Source: Sphingopyxis fribergensis (GTDB lineage Bacteria; Pseudomonadota; Alphaproteobacteria; Sphingomonadales; Sphingomonadaceae). Taken from it: 64,000 nt of DNA. Below, piece after piece: positions 54,605-63,175 of this stretch; positions within the stretch are counted from its first letter, which is position 1; each line of letters opens with the position of its first letter. Location: positions 144,589-208,588 of the forward strand of contig NZ_CP009123.1 in NCBI RefSeq assembly GCF_000803645.1, written 5' to 3'. Below the pieces are notes generated by a model. The model was not told the DNA's origin. It saw only the letters and a list, made by a program, of their open reading frames with translations, and made no database searches. The position numbers and the translations under genes are program-made.

Positions 54605-55315
54605 ATGACCGATAAGAAACCGCAAGATCAAGATTATGTCCCGCCTCTTGGCCGGCATGGATTGACCGACCAATATGACCGCGCGATCGCCCTCATGACG
54701 CGCGAGAAACGCTGGCGCTCGGAGCTCATACGCCGCCTCCCGCCGAGTGGCGGCGCGCGGATCGTCGATATCGGCTGCGGCACAGGAACGCTTGCCATCG
54801 CCATCAAGCAGGCGTTTCCCGATAGCGAGGTCATTGGGATCGACCCCGACCGGCCCGCGCTCGACCTCGCCCGCGGCAAGGCCGAGGCGGCCGGGGTCGC
54901 CGTGCAATGGGAACAGGCGATGGGTGACCGGGCCGACGACATTGTGGGAAGCTGTGACGTGATCGTCTCCAGCCTCGTATTTCACCAATGCGCCATCGAA
55001 ACCAAGCAGGCGATCGCCGATGCAATGTTTCGGGCGCTCAGGTCTGGCGGGTTGATGTTCGTCGCCGACTATGGGCTGCAGCGCAGCCTCTTGATGCGGA
55101 CGCTATTCCGGCAGGTGCAGTTGCTCGATGGTTTCGACAAGACCGAACCCAGTGCGAAGGGTTGCATGCCCGGAATATTCGTCGCAGCGGGCTTTGCCGA
55201 AGTGACCGAAGCCAAGGTCATCCAGACGCCGACCGGGTCGATCTCGATCTATGAAGGCCGCAAGGATGGTGCGGGGACTCAGGTTGAGCCTGCAACGAGT
55301 CCGGCCGCCGCCTGA
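54605..55315 (+). CDS. class I SAM-dependent methyltransferase
   Basis: A 236-residue Rossmann-fold methyltransferase. Motif I is IVDIGCGTGTLA (53-64), the acidic end of strand 2 is EVIGIDPDRPALD, and CDVIVSSLVFHQ corresponds to motif IV. It resembles UbiE/Methyltransf_25 proteins that modify small molecules. It lies 57 bases after the araC-like gene and may be the last gene of that group. The acceptor is unknown; arsenite or metalloid methyltransferases differ by their cysteines, which are lacking here. Confidence 0.82.
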   Translation: MTDKKPQDQDYVPPLGRHGLTDQYDRAIALMTREKRWRSELIRRLPPSGGARIVDIGCGTGTLAIAIKQAFPDSEVIGIDPDRPALDLARGKAEAAGVAVQWEQAMGDRADDIVGSCDVIVSSLVFHQCAIETKQAIADAMFRALRSGGLMFVADYGLQRSLLMRTLFRQVQLLDGFDKTEPSAKGCMPGIFVAAGFAEVTEAKVIQTPTGSISIYEGRKDGAGTQVEPATSPAAA

Positions 55316-55658
55316 TCGTCAGGTCATCGGCGCCTCTGCGCTGGGCTAGCGGCGCTCCGCTTCGATGGCGACGCGCTCCTTTGCGATCTTGAGCCCTGCC
55401 GTCTACCCGGTCCGGGTTTCGCCGAAGCGATTGAGGCTGCCGAGCCCCATCCGCCTTCGCCCCTACCTGGCGCACGGGTTTGATAGCGATAGGGATATGG
55501 CCAGCACTGGTGATGGAAGCGTCAATGCACTAACAATTCAATCGTGGAGGCCCGTCAGTATAGGGGCCATAAGGATCGCCCCTCCGAACAAGTGTGGTGA
55601 GGTCGCTCGATGTTGCTTGAACGGCTTCAAAATGGAGATGGAGGGAGACGGCGATGTG
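55316..55658. other. gap of 343 bases without a recognised gene
   Basis: Open frames here are short or shadow-like. A minus-strand frame reads LKIAKERVAIEAERR before a stop near 55350, but nothing upstream supports a gene. No clear promoter, hairpin or repeat was found. Confidence 0.5.
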
Positions 55659-56888
55659 ATGAAGGCGGGAACAGGTGTATCCGCGATCGTACGGCGTACG
55701 ATGATGAAAAGTCTGCTCGGCTTTGGAACGGTCAGCGCCATGAGTTCGGCCCGACTTCTTTTGGCCGCACCCGGGTCGCTCTCCTCATGGAACTTTGGCG
55801 CTATGTCCCCCCAATGGCAAACGATCGAGATCGCAAATGGGGACACATTGCTTGTTCCGGCTCTGGTCGCCGGGACGCATGCGACCGCAATCCTCGATAG
55901 TGGGAGCGGCGCATCGATCATCAGTACCTCTTTCGCAGCCAGGATTGGCCTGAGCAGCGACGAGCAGCGAACAATCAGCGGTCTAAGCGGCAAGGCGCCG
56001 GTTCGACTCGTCCGCAATGTCGAAGTGAGTTTCGGAGGCGTGGTTCGCCGCCTTCCGTTCGTTGTCGCGGCGGACCTTGGCGCCGCATCGGCGGCGTTCG
56101 GACGCTCGATAGACGTCATCCTGGGCGAGGATATGTTGCGCGGAAACTGTATCGCGCTCGATTTCGCTAACAGCCGATTGGCCCTCGCAAAAACTGGAAG
56201 CTTTACCGGTGGGGCGGACTGGGCACCTTCGGCGCTCGGACGGGGTGCCAAACGCGAGCTCTTTATTTCCGCTTCAATCGAAGGACGCACGCCCGTTCCG
56301 CTCATGTTCGACTTGGGAAACTCCACCGCGTTAATGTTGTCCTCGGCTTATCTCGAGGCTCAAGGCATCTTGCAGGGGCGGAGGACGTCGACCGCCGCCT
56401 ACGGCGGAGTTGAAGGCGTTCGGCTAGCAAAAATACTCACGGTGCGAGATCTGACGATTGGCGCAGCAGGGGTTTTTGCACTTCCAGCGCTAGGCATTGC
56501 GAACTGGCTATCGGTCGACACCGTCGGAAACATTGGCCTGCCACTCATAGCGCAGTTCGATGTGATGCTTGACGTAACCGCGGGATTTGTCTGGTTTCGT
56601 CGACCCCCATCGCAACATCGGCTGCCGATGCTCAAGGACCGTAGCGGCTTGGGCTTGGCGGGATCGGCCGATGCGCTGACAGTCGTTCATGTCGCGCTAT
56701 CCAGCCCTGCGTCAGCAGCCGGCTGGGTTGCGGGAGAACGTATTGTGGCCATCAATGGCCATCCCGTTGATCCGAGCTACACGCGTGGATCTTTGTGGGC
56801 GTGGCGTTTCGACGCCGCGGGAACGGTCGTGAAGCTGGAATTGGCAGAGGGAAGCATGCGCGAATTAACACTCGCCGACTATTACTGA
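55659..56888 (+). CDS. Tat-exported aspartyl-protease-like protein with PDZ domain
   Basis: A 409-residue protein. The N-terminus has a twin arginine at 12-13 (VRRTMMKSLLGFG) before a hydrophobic stretch ending near LLLAAPG, which looks like a Tat signal. The first retropepsin-like lobe has ATAILDSGSGAS with Asp80 in a D-S-G triad. A second lobe has PLMFDLGNSTALML, where the triad is degenerate (D-L-G). The C-terminal 80 residues form a PDZ domain (SSPASAAGWVAGERIVAINGHPVD). ATG at 55659 is chosen because it includes the whole Tat signal and follows GGAG; longer frames upstream are possible. A periplasmic protease or peptide-binding role is likely. Confidence 0.78.
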   Translation: MKAGTGVSAIVRRTMMKSLLGFGTVSAMSSARLLLAAPGSLSSWNFGAMSPQWQTIEIANGDTLLVPALVAGTHATAILDSGSGASIISTSFAARIGLSSDEQRTISGLSGKAPVRLVRNVEVSFGGVVRRLPFVVAADLGAASAAFGRSIDVILGEDMLRGNCIALDFANSRLALAKTGSFTGGADWAPSALGRGAKRELFISASIEGRTPVPLMFDLGNSTALMLSSAYLEAQGILQGRRTSTAAYGGVEGVRLAKILTVRDLTIGAAGVFALPALGIANWLSVDTVGNIGLPLIAQFDVMLDVTAGFVWFRRPPSQHRLPMLKDRSGLGLAGSADALTVVHVALSSPASAAGWVAGERIVAINGHPVDPSYTRGSLWAWRFDAAGTVVKLELAEGSMRELTLADYY

Positions 56889-57115
56889 TTTGGGGCAAGA
56901 CGCGCAGAGCGTTCGCGGTCCGCGCGGTGCAATCAGCGTAGTTTTGCCGGCATGCCCCGAACCGTCACGGCTTATATGCCAGCTCGCCCCGGGAGAAGGT
57001 CAGGCGGGGGGAACGGACCGTGAGTCCGTGCGCGATCATCGCTTTCGAAGCAACCGATGCCGCTCTCCAAGCCTCCGATCTCTATTGCGTTCTAGCGGCG
57101 ACCTTCTGCCCGCTA

Positions 57116-58441
57116 TCAAGCACGACCTCGCACACCGGCTTCCGGAGCCCCGGCCAGTAGAAATTTCACCAGATCCACCAGTGCTTTGGCGTTGATCGCG
57201 AAAATCAGCAGCGCGAGCCCCAGATAGCCCCATCCCAGCCAGGTCAGGCTGATGATCGTGCGAGCCTCGTTGCCTTGCCAGACGACCGCCAACACTACCT
57301 GTGCCACAAACAGACCGGCAAGTGCGACGGCGCTGCCGAGGCCCAGGCGCAGCCGCAGCAACAAGGCGATGCCAAACAGGGACTGTGTCGCAGTGAGGAA
57401 GAACTCTTCGTGCTGACGCGCGTCGAGCGGCAGGGGCGACAGATGGCCCGCGCCGAGGCTGAGCGCGAGCGGCAACATCCCGACCAGCAAGGTCCACTGA
57501 TTGATCTTGTCTGATATCATGGTCGCCAGGCCATTTTCGGCACGGCCCGAGAGCACAAACAGCACGGCGACCACCACGGCCGGCGCTTCGCTCGCGAGCG
57601 GCGCCAGCCATTGGATGAGCAAGAATTCGTCGAACCCAAGCACGCGTCCGGAGTCGACCATCGCCTCCGCAAAGGGTTCGGCCGACAGCAGAATCACCGC
57701 CATTGCGGTAAGGGTTAGCGCCCCCATCACGAACCACTGCTGGCGCGAAGGGAGCACGCTGAGCGCCGCTGCCGGGCCGGGCTCATCGTCGGAGTCGCCT
57801 TCGCCGCCCTCCTCTGCAAGGCTCGCGCGCCAGACATAGAGGCCGAACATTGCAACCAACAGGGCGGTATCGACGATGGTGATGGCGTTCTTGAACAAGA
57901 TATTGAAGGCATAGAGGCTGGGCAGCAACAGAAAAACTATCTCGGTTCTGTTGGTGGGCCGCAACGGAATCGCACGTTCGCGCGTCCGGCGCCAATGCAG
58001 CAGAACCAGCAATGGCCAGGCAAGTCCGACCAGCAAACGATTGGCGCCAGTCATGTTGGCTGCCGCGTAGTGCACATAATTCGAACCCGGGTTCGCTCCG
58101 GCGGAATAGGCGTAGTAGAAGTCGACCGCATATTCGGGCAGAACGGTAATCAGCGCTACAATCGCCACGATCAGTCCGGCGGAGATGCGCTTTTCGGCAG
58201 CCTCGGCGCCCCAAGACAAATAGAAACCTGCGCCGAGAATCGCGACACCGAATATCAATGCGTCGAGCAGCGGATTGGGGCGCCATCCCGTCGTTCTAAG
58301 AATGATCGCCGGCGCCATGGCTGCCGCCGTGATGACAAGCAGTACGACAAATTGCCGCATCGATCGGGGGCGAGGACTATCTGCAACCGGTTGGAAGTTC
58401 ACGGGCCTTACTCCTGCTTTGGAGGGCTTTTGGGCTGGCAT
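57116..58441 (-). CDS. CaCA-family cation exchanger
   Basis: A 441-residue membrane protein with about 11 transmembrane helices. It shows the two inverted alpha-repeat motifs of the Ca/cation antiporter family: ITVLPEYAVDFYYAYSAG with NMTGANRLLVGL (first), and LAPLASEAPAVVVAVLF with SDKINQWTLLVGMLPLALS (second). Acidic residues in both repeats (E and D in PEYAVD; SEAP) fit ion binding. An acidic cytosolic loop (EEGGEGDSDDEPG) lies between the halves. A DUF190 gene precedes it by 40 bases and is probably co-transcribed. Ion specificity (Ca, Na, H) cannot be assigned. A shorter start at 58360 is possible. Confidence 0.85.
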   Translation of the reverse strand: MPAQKPSKAGVRPVNFQPVADSPRPRSMRQFVVLLVITAAAMAPAIILRTTGWRPNPLLDALIFGVAILGAGFYLSWGAEAAEKRISAGLIVAIVALITVLPEYAVDFYYAYSAGANPGSNYVHYAAANMTGANRLLVGLAWPLLVLLHWRRTRERAIPLRPTNRTEIVFLLLPSLYAFNILFKNAITIVDTALLVAMFGLYVWRASLAEEGGEGDSDDEPGPAAALSVLPSRQQWFVMGALTLTAMAVILLSAEPFAEAMVDSGRVLGFDEFLLIQWLAPLASEAPAVVVAVLFVLSGRAENGLATMISDKINQWTLLVGMLPLALSLGAGHLSPLPLDARQHEEFFLTATQSLFGIALLLRLRLGLGSAVALAGLFVAQVVLAVVWQGNEARTIISLTWLGWGYLGLALLIFAINAKALVDLVKFLLAGAPEAGVRGRA

Positions 58442-58481
58442 TTGTCTGGAGCTTATACATCCTGACGAGCGATCGCGCTCT

Positions 58482-58790
58482 TCAACCTGGCTGCGCCGCC
58501 GCCGCCGAGGTGATCAGTCCGGTTCCCGGCATGTCGCTCCGTATTTCAACGAACGCGGGCAACTTGCCTTCTTGATCCGCAATTTCAATGACGACGGCCC
58601 CGTCACTCTCAAGGACATACCGGCGACGACCGTGGGCTGACCGGCCAAATCCGATCAATGCCTCTGAAAGAGTGGCCCCAGCGAGATGCGTGTCCCGTGC
58701 TTGAGACGCAGCCGTCTCGAAGACCTTGCGATCGCCAGAAGAAGCGGTCTCATCGGTATAAGTGCGAAGTAGCTTGGTTTCATTTCCCAC
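58482..58790 (-). CDS. DUF190 PII-like protein
   Basis: A 102-residue protein of the DUF190 family, which adopts a PII-like fold. Family-like segments are ETKLLRTYTDET (first strand), AREx-LAGATLSEALIGFG in the form ARDTHLAGATLSEALIGFG, and VVIEIADQEGKLPAFVE. The start is GTG at 58790, with GGGAG six bases upstream. PII-like proteins often sit beside transporters and gate them in response to nucleotides or metabolites; this one is 40 bases upstream of the CaCA exchanger gene. The family call rests on remembered motif similarity. Confidence 0.7.
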   Translation of the reverse strand: MGNETKLLRTYTDETASSGDRKVFETAASQARDTHLAGATLSEALIGFGRSAHGRRRYVLESDGAVVIEIADQEGKLPAFVEIRSDMPGTGLITSAAAAQPG

Positions 58791-59170
58791 AACGCGCTCC
58801 CATCTTCACGCTGCCGCAAGTGGCGCTGCTGCCACTCCGCGGTCTCTTGGTTCGCTTGCGGCGCGCCGCGATCCGTTCACCCCGGCCTTCGATATTGCAT
58901 GCAGAACAAGACGGGTGTCAATCGGCGTGCAAATGGCGCTCTGACGCAGTTTTGATGATAAGCTTGTTATGAAATCTCGCCTCAGCCATTGGCTCGGCTA
59001 TTTCGGACCCATGATTTGGGAACCTACCGTTGGGGCGGATCGAAGGCCTCGTCTCGGAGCTTGCCCGAGGATATGCTACCCCGAAAATGGATGTTCGCGG
59101 AGCGATCAGCAGGATGACTCCATTCTCCTTGTCTGTGAACGGAGCGATGGTCTGTGGAGAGGCGTCTCGG
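58791..59170. other. intergenic stretch without a recognised gene
   Basis: This 380-base stretch between the DUF190 gene and the pbrR terminator has only short frames on both strands and no convincing product. GATAAGCTTGTTATG near 58954-58968 is an AT-rich spot, but no promoter can be argued. Confidence 0.5.
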
Positions 59171-59206
59171 AAAACAAAAAATAACGCATGCCAAGCCGTG
59201 GCATGC
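59171..59206 (-). terminator. rho-independent terminator of pbrR
   Basis: On the minus strand a perfect eight-pair stem (59199-59206 with 59186-59193, GCATGCCA/TGGCATGC) has a five-base loop and is followed by GTTATTTTTTGTTTT. It begins directly after the pbrR stop, the right place to end that transcript. Confidence 0.8.
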
Positions 59207-59641
59207 TCATAAGTTTGCCTGTTTGGCACTTGCAACATGGCACTTGGAATCTGACAACCCAATTAGGATGCCGCACGCCTCCATCGGTCGAGATCCAGAA
59301 CATCTCTCGCGCAGGTCGACTAGGTGCTGCCTCAACTGCAACAGCGCGGCCACGCGCACTTCCACCTGCTGAATATGGGTGTCAAGTAGCACATTGATTC
59401 CGCCACAATCCTGCGTCGGGTTGTCTTTCAGGCCTAACAATGTCCGAATCTCGCTCAACGTCATGTCGAGCGAACGGCAATGACGAATGAACTGCAAGCG
59501 CTCGATGTGTGCATCGCCGTACAGCCGGAAGTTGCCACCGCTTCGCGCCGGCTTCGGCATCAGCCCTTCCTTCTCGTAATAGCGAACGGTCACGACCTCG
59601 CACCCGGAGCGCTTGGCGAGGTCGCCAATCCTGATTTCCAT
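59207..59641 (-). CDS. pbrR: MerR-family lead/cadmium-responsive regulator
   Basis: A 144-residue MerR-family metalloregulator. The winged helix covers about 1-70 (IRIGDLAKRSGCEVVTVRYYEKEGL) and a coiled-coil dimer helix follows. Cysteines stand at 14, 79, 114, 123 and 134; positions 14, 79 and 134 coincide with the lead-binding cysteines reported for Cupriavidus PbrR. CadR is the close alternative. It is divergent to the P-type ATPase gene across 85 bases that hold a MerR-type operator-promoter. It would activate pbrA on binding Pb(II), or Cd(II) or Zn(II), and repress itself. Confidence 0.88.
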   Translation of the reverse strand: MEIRIGDLAKRSGCEVVTVRYYEKEGLMPKPARSGGNFRLYGDAHIERLQFIRHCRSLDMTLSEIRTLLGLKDNPTQDCGGINVLLDTHIQQVEVRVAALLQLRQHLVDLRERCSGSRPMEACGILIGLSDSKCHVASAKQANL

Positions 59642-59662
59642 GCCTCAATCTCCATTTATCGC

Positions 59663-59694
59663 TTGACTCTATAGCTACTATAGAGAGCTACATG
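59663..59694 (+). promoter_or_regulatory. MerR-type promoter and operator of pbrA
   Basis: TTGACT (59663-59668) and TACATG (59689-59694) are 20 bases apart, the long spacing typical of MerR-activated promoters. A perfect dyad CTCTATAG-CTA-CTATAGAG (59667-59685) lies in the spacer, matching PbrR/CadR operators in form. Confidence 0.85.
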
Positions 59695-59726
59695 AAGTCT
59701 GAATAGACGACCTGAAGGAGGTATCC

Positions 59727-62132
59727 GTGAGCGAATGTTCTTCAAAGGGGTGTGGCCACCCGGTCGGCCCGATCGTTCAACCCACGGCACAAGCCCTGCG
59801 AGCAACCAAATCAACTCAGGCGGTGTATCGCATCGAGAACATGGATTGCCCCACGGAAGAGGCGTTGATTCGTAGCAAGCTCGCCGGGCTTGAGGGTGTG
59901 GCGGGTCTCGAATTCAATCTGATGCAGCGTACTTTGGTCGTTCAGCACGAACTGCCTTCGCTGACGTCCGTTGAGCAAGCGCTAGCAGCCATTGGCATGC
60001 AGGCTGTGCGCATGGATGGGACGTCGGCCGAGCAAACGACGAAGCTGTCCATTGCCAAAATGGATTGCCCTACGGAAGAGGCGTTGATCCGCAACAAGCT
60101 GGGCGCAATGGCCGGGGTTGCCGATCTCGATTTCAACCTGATGCAGCGCACGTTGTCGGTCCGCCATGCTGACCAGGCTCTTCCTGATGTCCTCGCGGCA
60201 CTGCGAACGCTTGGATTAGAGGCGCAGGTAATGGACGCGGCGGAGGCTTCCTCTTCAACCGCTTCCCCTGTGAACACGCCGACCAAGTGGTGGCCGCTGG
60301 TCATCTCCCTTGTAGCGGCATCCGCTGCCGAGGGGGTCTACTGGTTCAACAACGGCAATCATTGGTCGGTCGTCGTTCTTGCGCTCGTCGCAGTCTTCAC
60401 GGGCGGCCTTTCCACCTACAAGAAGGGTTGGATCGCACTCAAGAACCGTAACCTCAACATGAACGCCCTGATGTCGATTGCCGTCACGGGCGCCATGTTG
60501 ATCGGCCACTGGCCGGAAGCGGCGATGGTGATGGTCCTGTTCTCGCTGGCCGAAGTGATTGAAGCCAAATCGCTGGATCGCGCTCGCCATGCAATCCGCG
60601 GCCTGCTCGACCTGGCCCCGGAAATGGCCACGGTGAAACAGGCTGACGGTACATGGCGCGAGGTGGGCGCGAAGCAAATCACCATCGGCAGCCGCGTCAG
60701 GGTCAAGCCAGGTGAGCGCATCGCCCTCGATGGAGAGGTGCTGGAAGGCCGCTCCACAGTCAACCAAGCCCCGATCACGGGCGAAAGCCTCCCGGTCGAA
60801 AAATCCTCGGGTGATCCGGTGTTCGCGGGCACGATCAACGAATCCGGGTCATTCGAGTACCACGTCACCGCCGTGGCCAGTGACTCCACACTGGCCCGCA
60901 TCATTCACGCTGTAGAGGCTGCTCAGGGGAGCCGTGCGCCGACCCAGCGTTTTGTCGATCAGTTCGCTCGTTGGTATACGCCAATCGTGTTCGGCCTAGC
61001 AATCGCCGTCGCATTGCTGCCCCCGCTTCTTGTGGGCGCGGCCTGGCTCGACTGGATATACCGTGCGTTGGTTCTGCTGGTTGTCGCCTGCCCGTGCGCA
61101 CTGGTGATCTCCACGCCGGTCAGCATCGTCAGCGGCTTGGCTGCAGCCGCCCGCCACGGCATTCTCATCAAGGGCGGCGTCTATCTGGAAGAAGGCCGCA
61201 AGCTGCGCTGGCTGGCTCTGGACAAGACCGGCACGATCACGCACGGCAAGCCTGCGCAGACCGATTTTGTGCCATGGGGCGATGTATTCGCTTCCGACGG
61301 TCGTAGCATCGCCGCCAGTCTGGCGGCCCGCTCAGATCATCCGGTGTCCAAAGCGGTGGCGCAGGCCGCGCAGGCTGATGCGATTTCCCTACTCGACGTG
61401 ACCGAGTTCAGTGCGCTGCCCGGTCGGGGTGTGCAAGGCAAAGTCAACGGTGAGGTCTATCATCTTGGTAACCATCGGATGCTCGAAGAACTGGGACAAT
61501 GCACGCCAGAGCTGGAACAACGCATTGCGGCGCTGGAGACCACCGGCAAGACCGTCGTGATGTTGGTAGGGACAAGGGGTGTCCATGCCTTATTCGCCGT
61601 AGCGGATACCATCAAGGACAGCAGCAGGAGTGCCATTGCTGAGCTGCATGTACTGGGCATCAACACAATGATGCTGACCGGTGACAACCACCATACAGCA
61701 CAGGCTATTGCCGCACAGGCCGGAATAGACCGTGCGCAAGGCAACTTGCTCCCAGAGGACAAACTGCGCGAAGTTGAGGAACTGGCCAGAAGCGGCAAGG
61801 TTGGCATGGTCGGTGATGGCATCAACGATGCCCCGGCCTTGGCGCGCGCGGACATCGGCTTTGCGATGGGAGCGGCTGGCACAGATACCGCAATCGAGAC
61901 CGCCGATGTGGCCCTGATGGACGACAACCTGCGCAAAATTCCGGCTTTCGTGCGTCTATCGCGCGCGACAGCTCAGGTGCTGATGCAAAACATCGTGCTG
62001 GCCCTTGGCATCAAGGCAATATTCCTGGTTCTTACCTTCACGGGTCACGCGACCATGTGGATGGCTGTGTTTGCTGATATGGGGGCCAGTTTGCTCGTCG
62101 TTGGTAATGGCTTGAGGCTGTTGCGCCGATGA
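59727..62132 (+). CDS. pbrA: Pb/Cd/Zn-exporting P1B-type ATPase
   Basis: An 801-residue metal-transporting ATPase. Two tandem N-terminal metal-binding (HMA-like) domains each carry MDCPTEEALIR (about 39-49 and 112-122), the form seen in Pb/Cd/Zn pumps. Then come the membrane helices with ACPCAL (the CPC metal site), DKTGTITHGKP with the phosphorylated Asp, SDHP, MLTGDNHHTA and GDGINDAPALA. It pumps metal ions out of the cytoplasm. The start is GTG at 59727 after AAGGAGG. It overlaps the next gene by four bases. Codon and sequence style resemble beta- and gammaproteobacterial pbr operons more than the neighbouring genes. Confidence 0.94.
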   Translation: MSECSSKGCGHPVGPIVQPTAQALRATKSTQAVYRIENMDCPTEEALIRSKLAGLEGVAGLEFNLMQRTLVVQHELPSLTSVEQALAAIGMQAVRMDGTSAEQTTKLSIAKMDCPTEEALIRNKLGAMAGVADLDFNLMQRTLSVRHADQALPDVLAALRTLGLEAQVMDAAEASSSTASPVNTPTKWWPLVISLVAASAAEGVYWFNNGNHWSVVVLALVAVFTGGLSTYKKGWIALKNRNLNMNALMSIAVTGAMLIGHWPEAAMVMVLFSLAEVIEAKSLDRARHAIRGLLDLAPEMATVKQADGTWREVGAKQITIGSRVRVKPGERIALDGEVLEGRSTVNQAPITGESLPVEKSSGDPVFAGTINESGSFEYHVTAVASDSTLARIIHAVEAAQGSRAPTQRFVDQFARWYTPIVFGLAIAVALLPPLLVGAAWLDWIYRALVLLVVACPCALVISTPVSIVSGLAAAARHGILIKGGVYLEEGRKLRWLALDKTGTITHGKPAQTDFVPWGDVFASDGRSIAASLAARSDHPVSKAVAQAAQADAISLLDVTEFSALPGRGVQGKVNGEVYHLGNHRMLEELGQCTPELEQRIAALETTGKTVVMLVGTRGVHALFAVADTIKDSSRSAIAELHVLGINTMMLTGDNHHTAQAIAAQAGIDRAQGNLLPEDKLREVEELARSGKVGMVGDGINDAPALARADIGFAMGAAGTDTAIETADVALMDDNLRKIPAFVRLSRATAQVLMQNIVLALGIKAIFLVLTFTGHATMWMAVFADMGASLLVVGNGLRLLRR

Positions 62133-63175
62133 ATTGGAAACCCTTTCTCTATGACTGGGGTGGCCTGAACGTCGCGTTGTTTCAAGCCATCAACGCGGGT
62201 ACGCCCGCCGCCATGGATCCGCTGGCGTGGGTTTTCAGCATCGTGGGAAGTTATTGGACGGCGCCGCTGATGATGCTGGGTCTGTGGTATTGGTCGAAGT
62301 CGGCCACCACCCCGGCGCGCGGCGCAGCCGTTCTGCACCGCCTTATTGGTTTTAGCGTGGCCTTCTTGCTGGCTTTGCCGGCTGCCACCGTCTTGAAGCT
62401 ATGGCTTGACTTTCCACGCCCGCCTGCCGTCCTCGGCGACCTGGTGCGCGTCACCGGTGAGATTGAGTGGCACTACAGCCTACCCAGCGGGCACGCCATC
62501 TATGCCGCGCTGGTGGTTGGCGCGCTCTGGCCTTTAATGGGCCGTCGTGGCCGCATCGGTTTGGTACTCTACGCGGCGTTGGTTGGTTGGTCACGCATCG
62601 CAGCCGGAATGCACTTCCCCGCCGACGTGTTGGCGGGGTGGGTGTTCGGATTGAGTTGTACGGCGCTCGCCGGGTGGCTGATGCCGCTGGCCGCCCCTGT
62701 CTGGCAATCGGTTCGCCGCACGTCCGCCTGGGTCTGGTATGCAATGGCCGCCAGCGCGGCGCTGGCGGATCAGCTCGCGAAGTTCGCTATCACCCGCACG
62801 TTTTCTCATGGCGAGCAGGTCGCGGTTACGCCTTTCTTCAACCTTGTCTATGTCCTGAATCCCGGCGCGGCATTCAGCTTTCTGGCGAACGCCGGCGGCT
62901 GGCAACGATATTTTTTCATCACGCTGGGCCTGGCCGTTTCTGCTTGGCTGGGGGGCATGCTGTGGCAGCAACGGCCACACCTCCAAGCGGTGGGCTACAG
63001 CCTGATCCTTGGTGGTGCGCTCGGCAATGTCGCAGATCGCGTCCTGCGCAGTTCAGTGGTGGACTTTGTTGACGTGCATTGGCGACAAACCCATTGGCCC
63101 GCGTTCAACTTGGCTGACATGGCAATTTCTCTGGGAGTGTTCTGTCTAGGTTTCGTGGACAAAGGGTATCCATAG
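62129..63175 (+). CDS. pbrBC: PbrB-PbrC fusion: PAP2 phosphatase plus signal peptidase II, 3' end altered by IS
   Basis: A 348-residue fusion. The N-terminal half is a PAP2-type undecaprenyl pyrophosphate phosphatase with KLWLDFPRP (K-x6-RP), LPSGH and SRIAAGMHFPAD. The C-terminal half is a signal peptidase II (LspA) with ADQLAKF, NPGAAFS, GGALGNVADR, VVDFVD and FNLAD, so both catalytic Asp residues remain. After GVFCL the native end is replaced by GFVDKGYP encoded by the inserted element (from 63149). Only the end of the last membrane helix is lost, so activity may persist. In lead resistance PbrB releases phosphate to precipitate Pb outside the cytoplasm, while PbrC processes lipoproteins. 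Confidence 0.9.
   Translation: MNWKPFLYDWGGLNVALFQAINAGTPAAMDPLAWVFSIVGSYWTAPLMMLGLWYWSKSATTPARGAAVLHRLIGFSVAFLLALPAATVLKLWLDFPRPPAVLGDLVRVTGEIEWHYSLPSGHAIYAALVVGALWPLMGRRGRIGLVLYAALVGWSRIAAGMHFPADVLAGWVFGLSCTALAGWLMPLAAPVWQSVRRTSAWVWYAMAASAALADQLAKFAITRTFSHGEQVAVTPFFNLVYVLNPGAAFSFLANAGGWQRYFFITLGLAVSAWLGGMLWQQRPHLQAVGYSLILGGALGNVADRVLRSSVVDFVDVHWRQTHWPAFNLADMAISLGVFCLGFVDKGYP

Noticed and set aside
56890..57195. 101-codon plus-strand frame after the aspartyl-protease-like gene
   Set aside because: Low-complexity Arg/Pro/Ser wording, overlaps the end of the exchanger gene, no ribosome site.
59030..59212. 60-codon plus-strand frame before pbrR
   Set aside because: It runs through the pbrR terminator hairpin and has no family-like features; too short to support.
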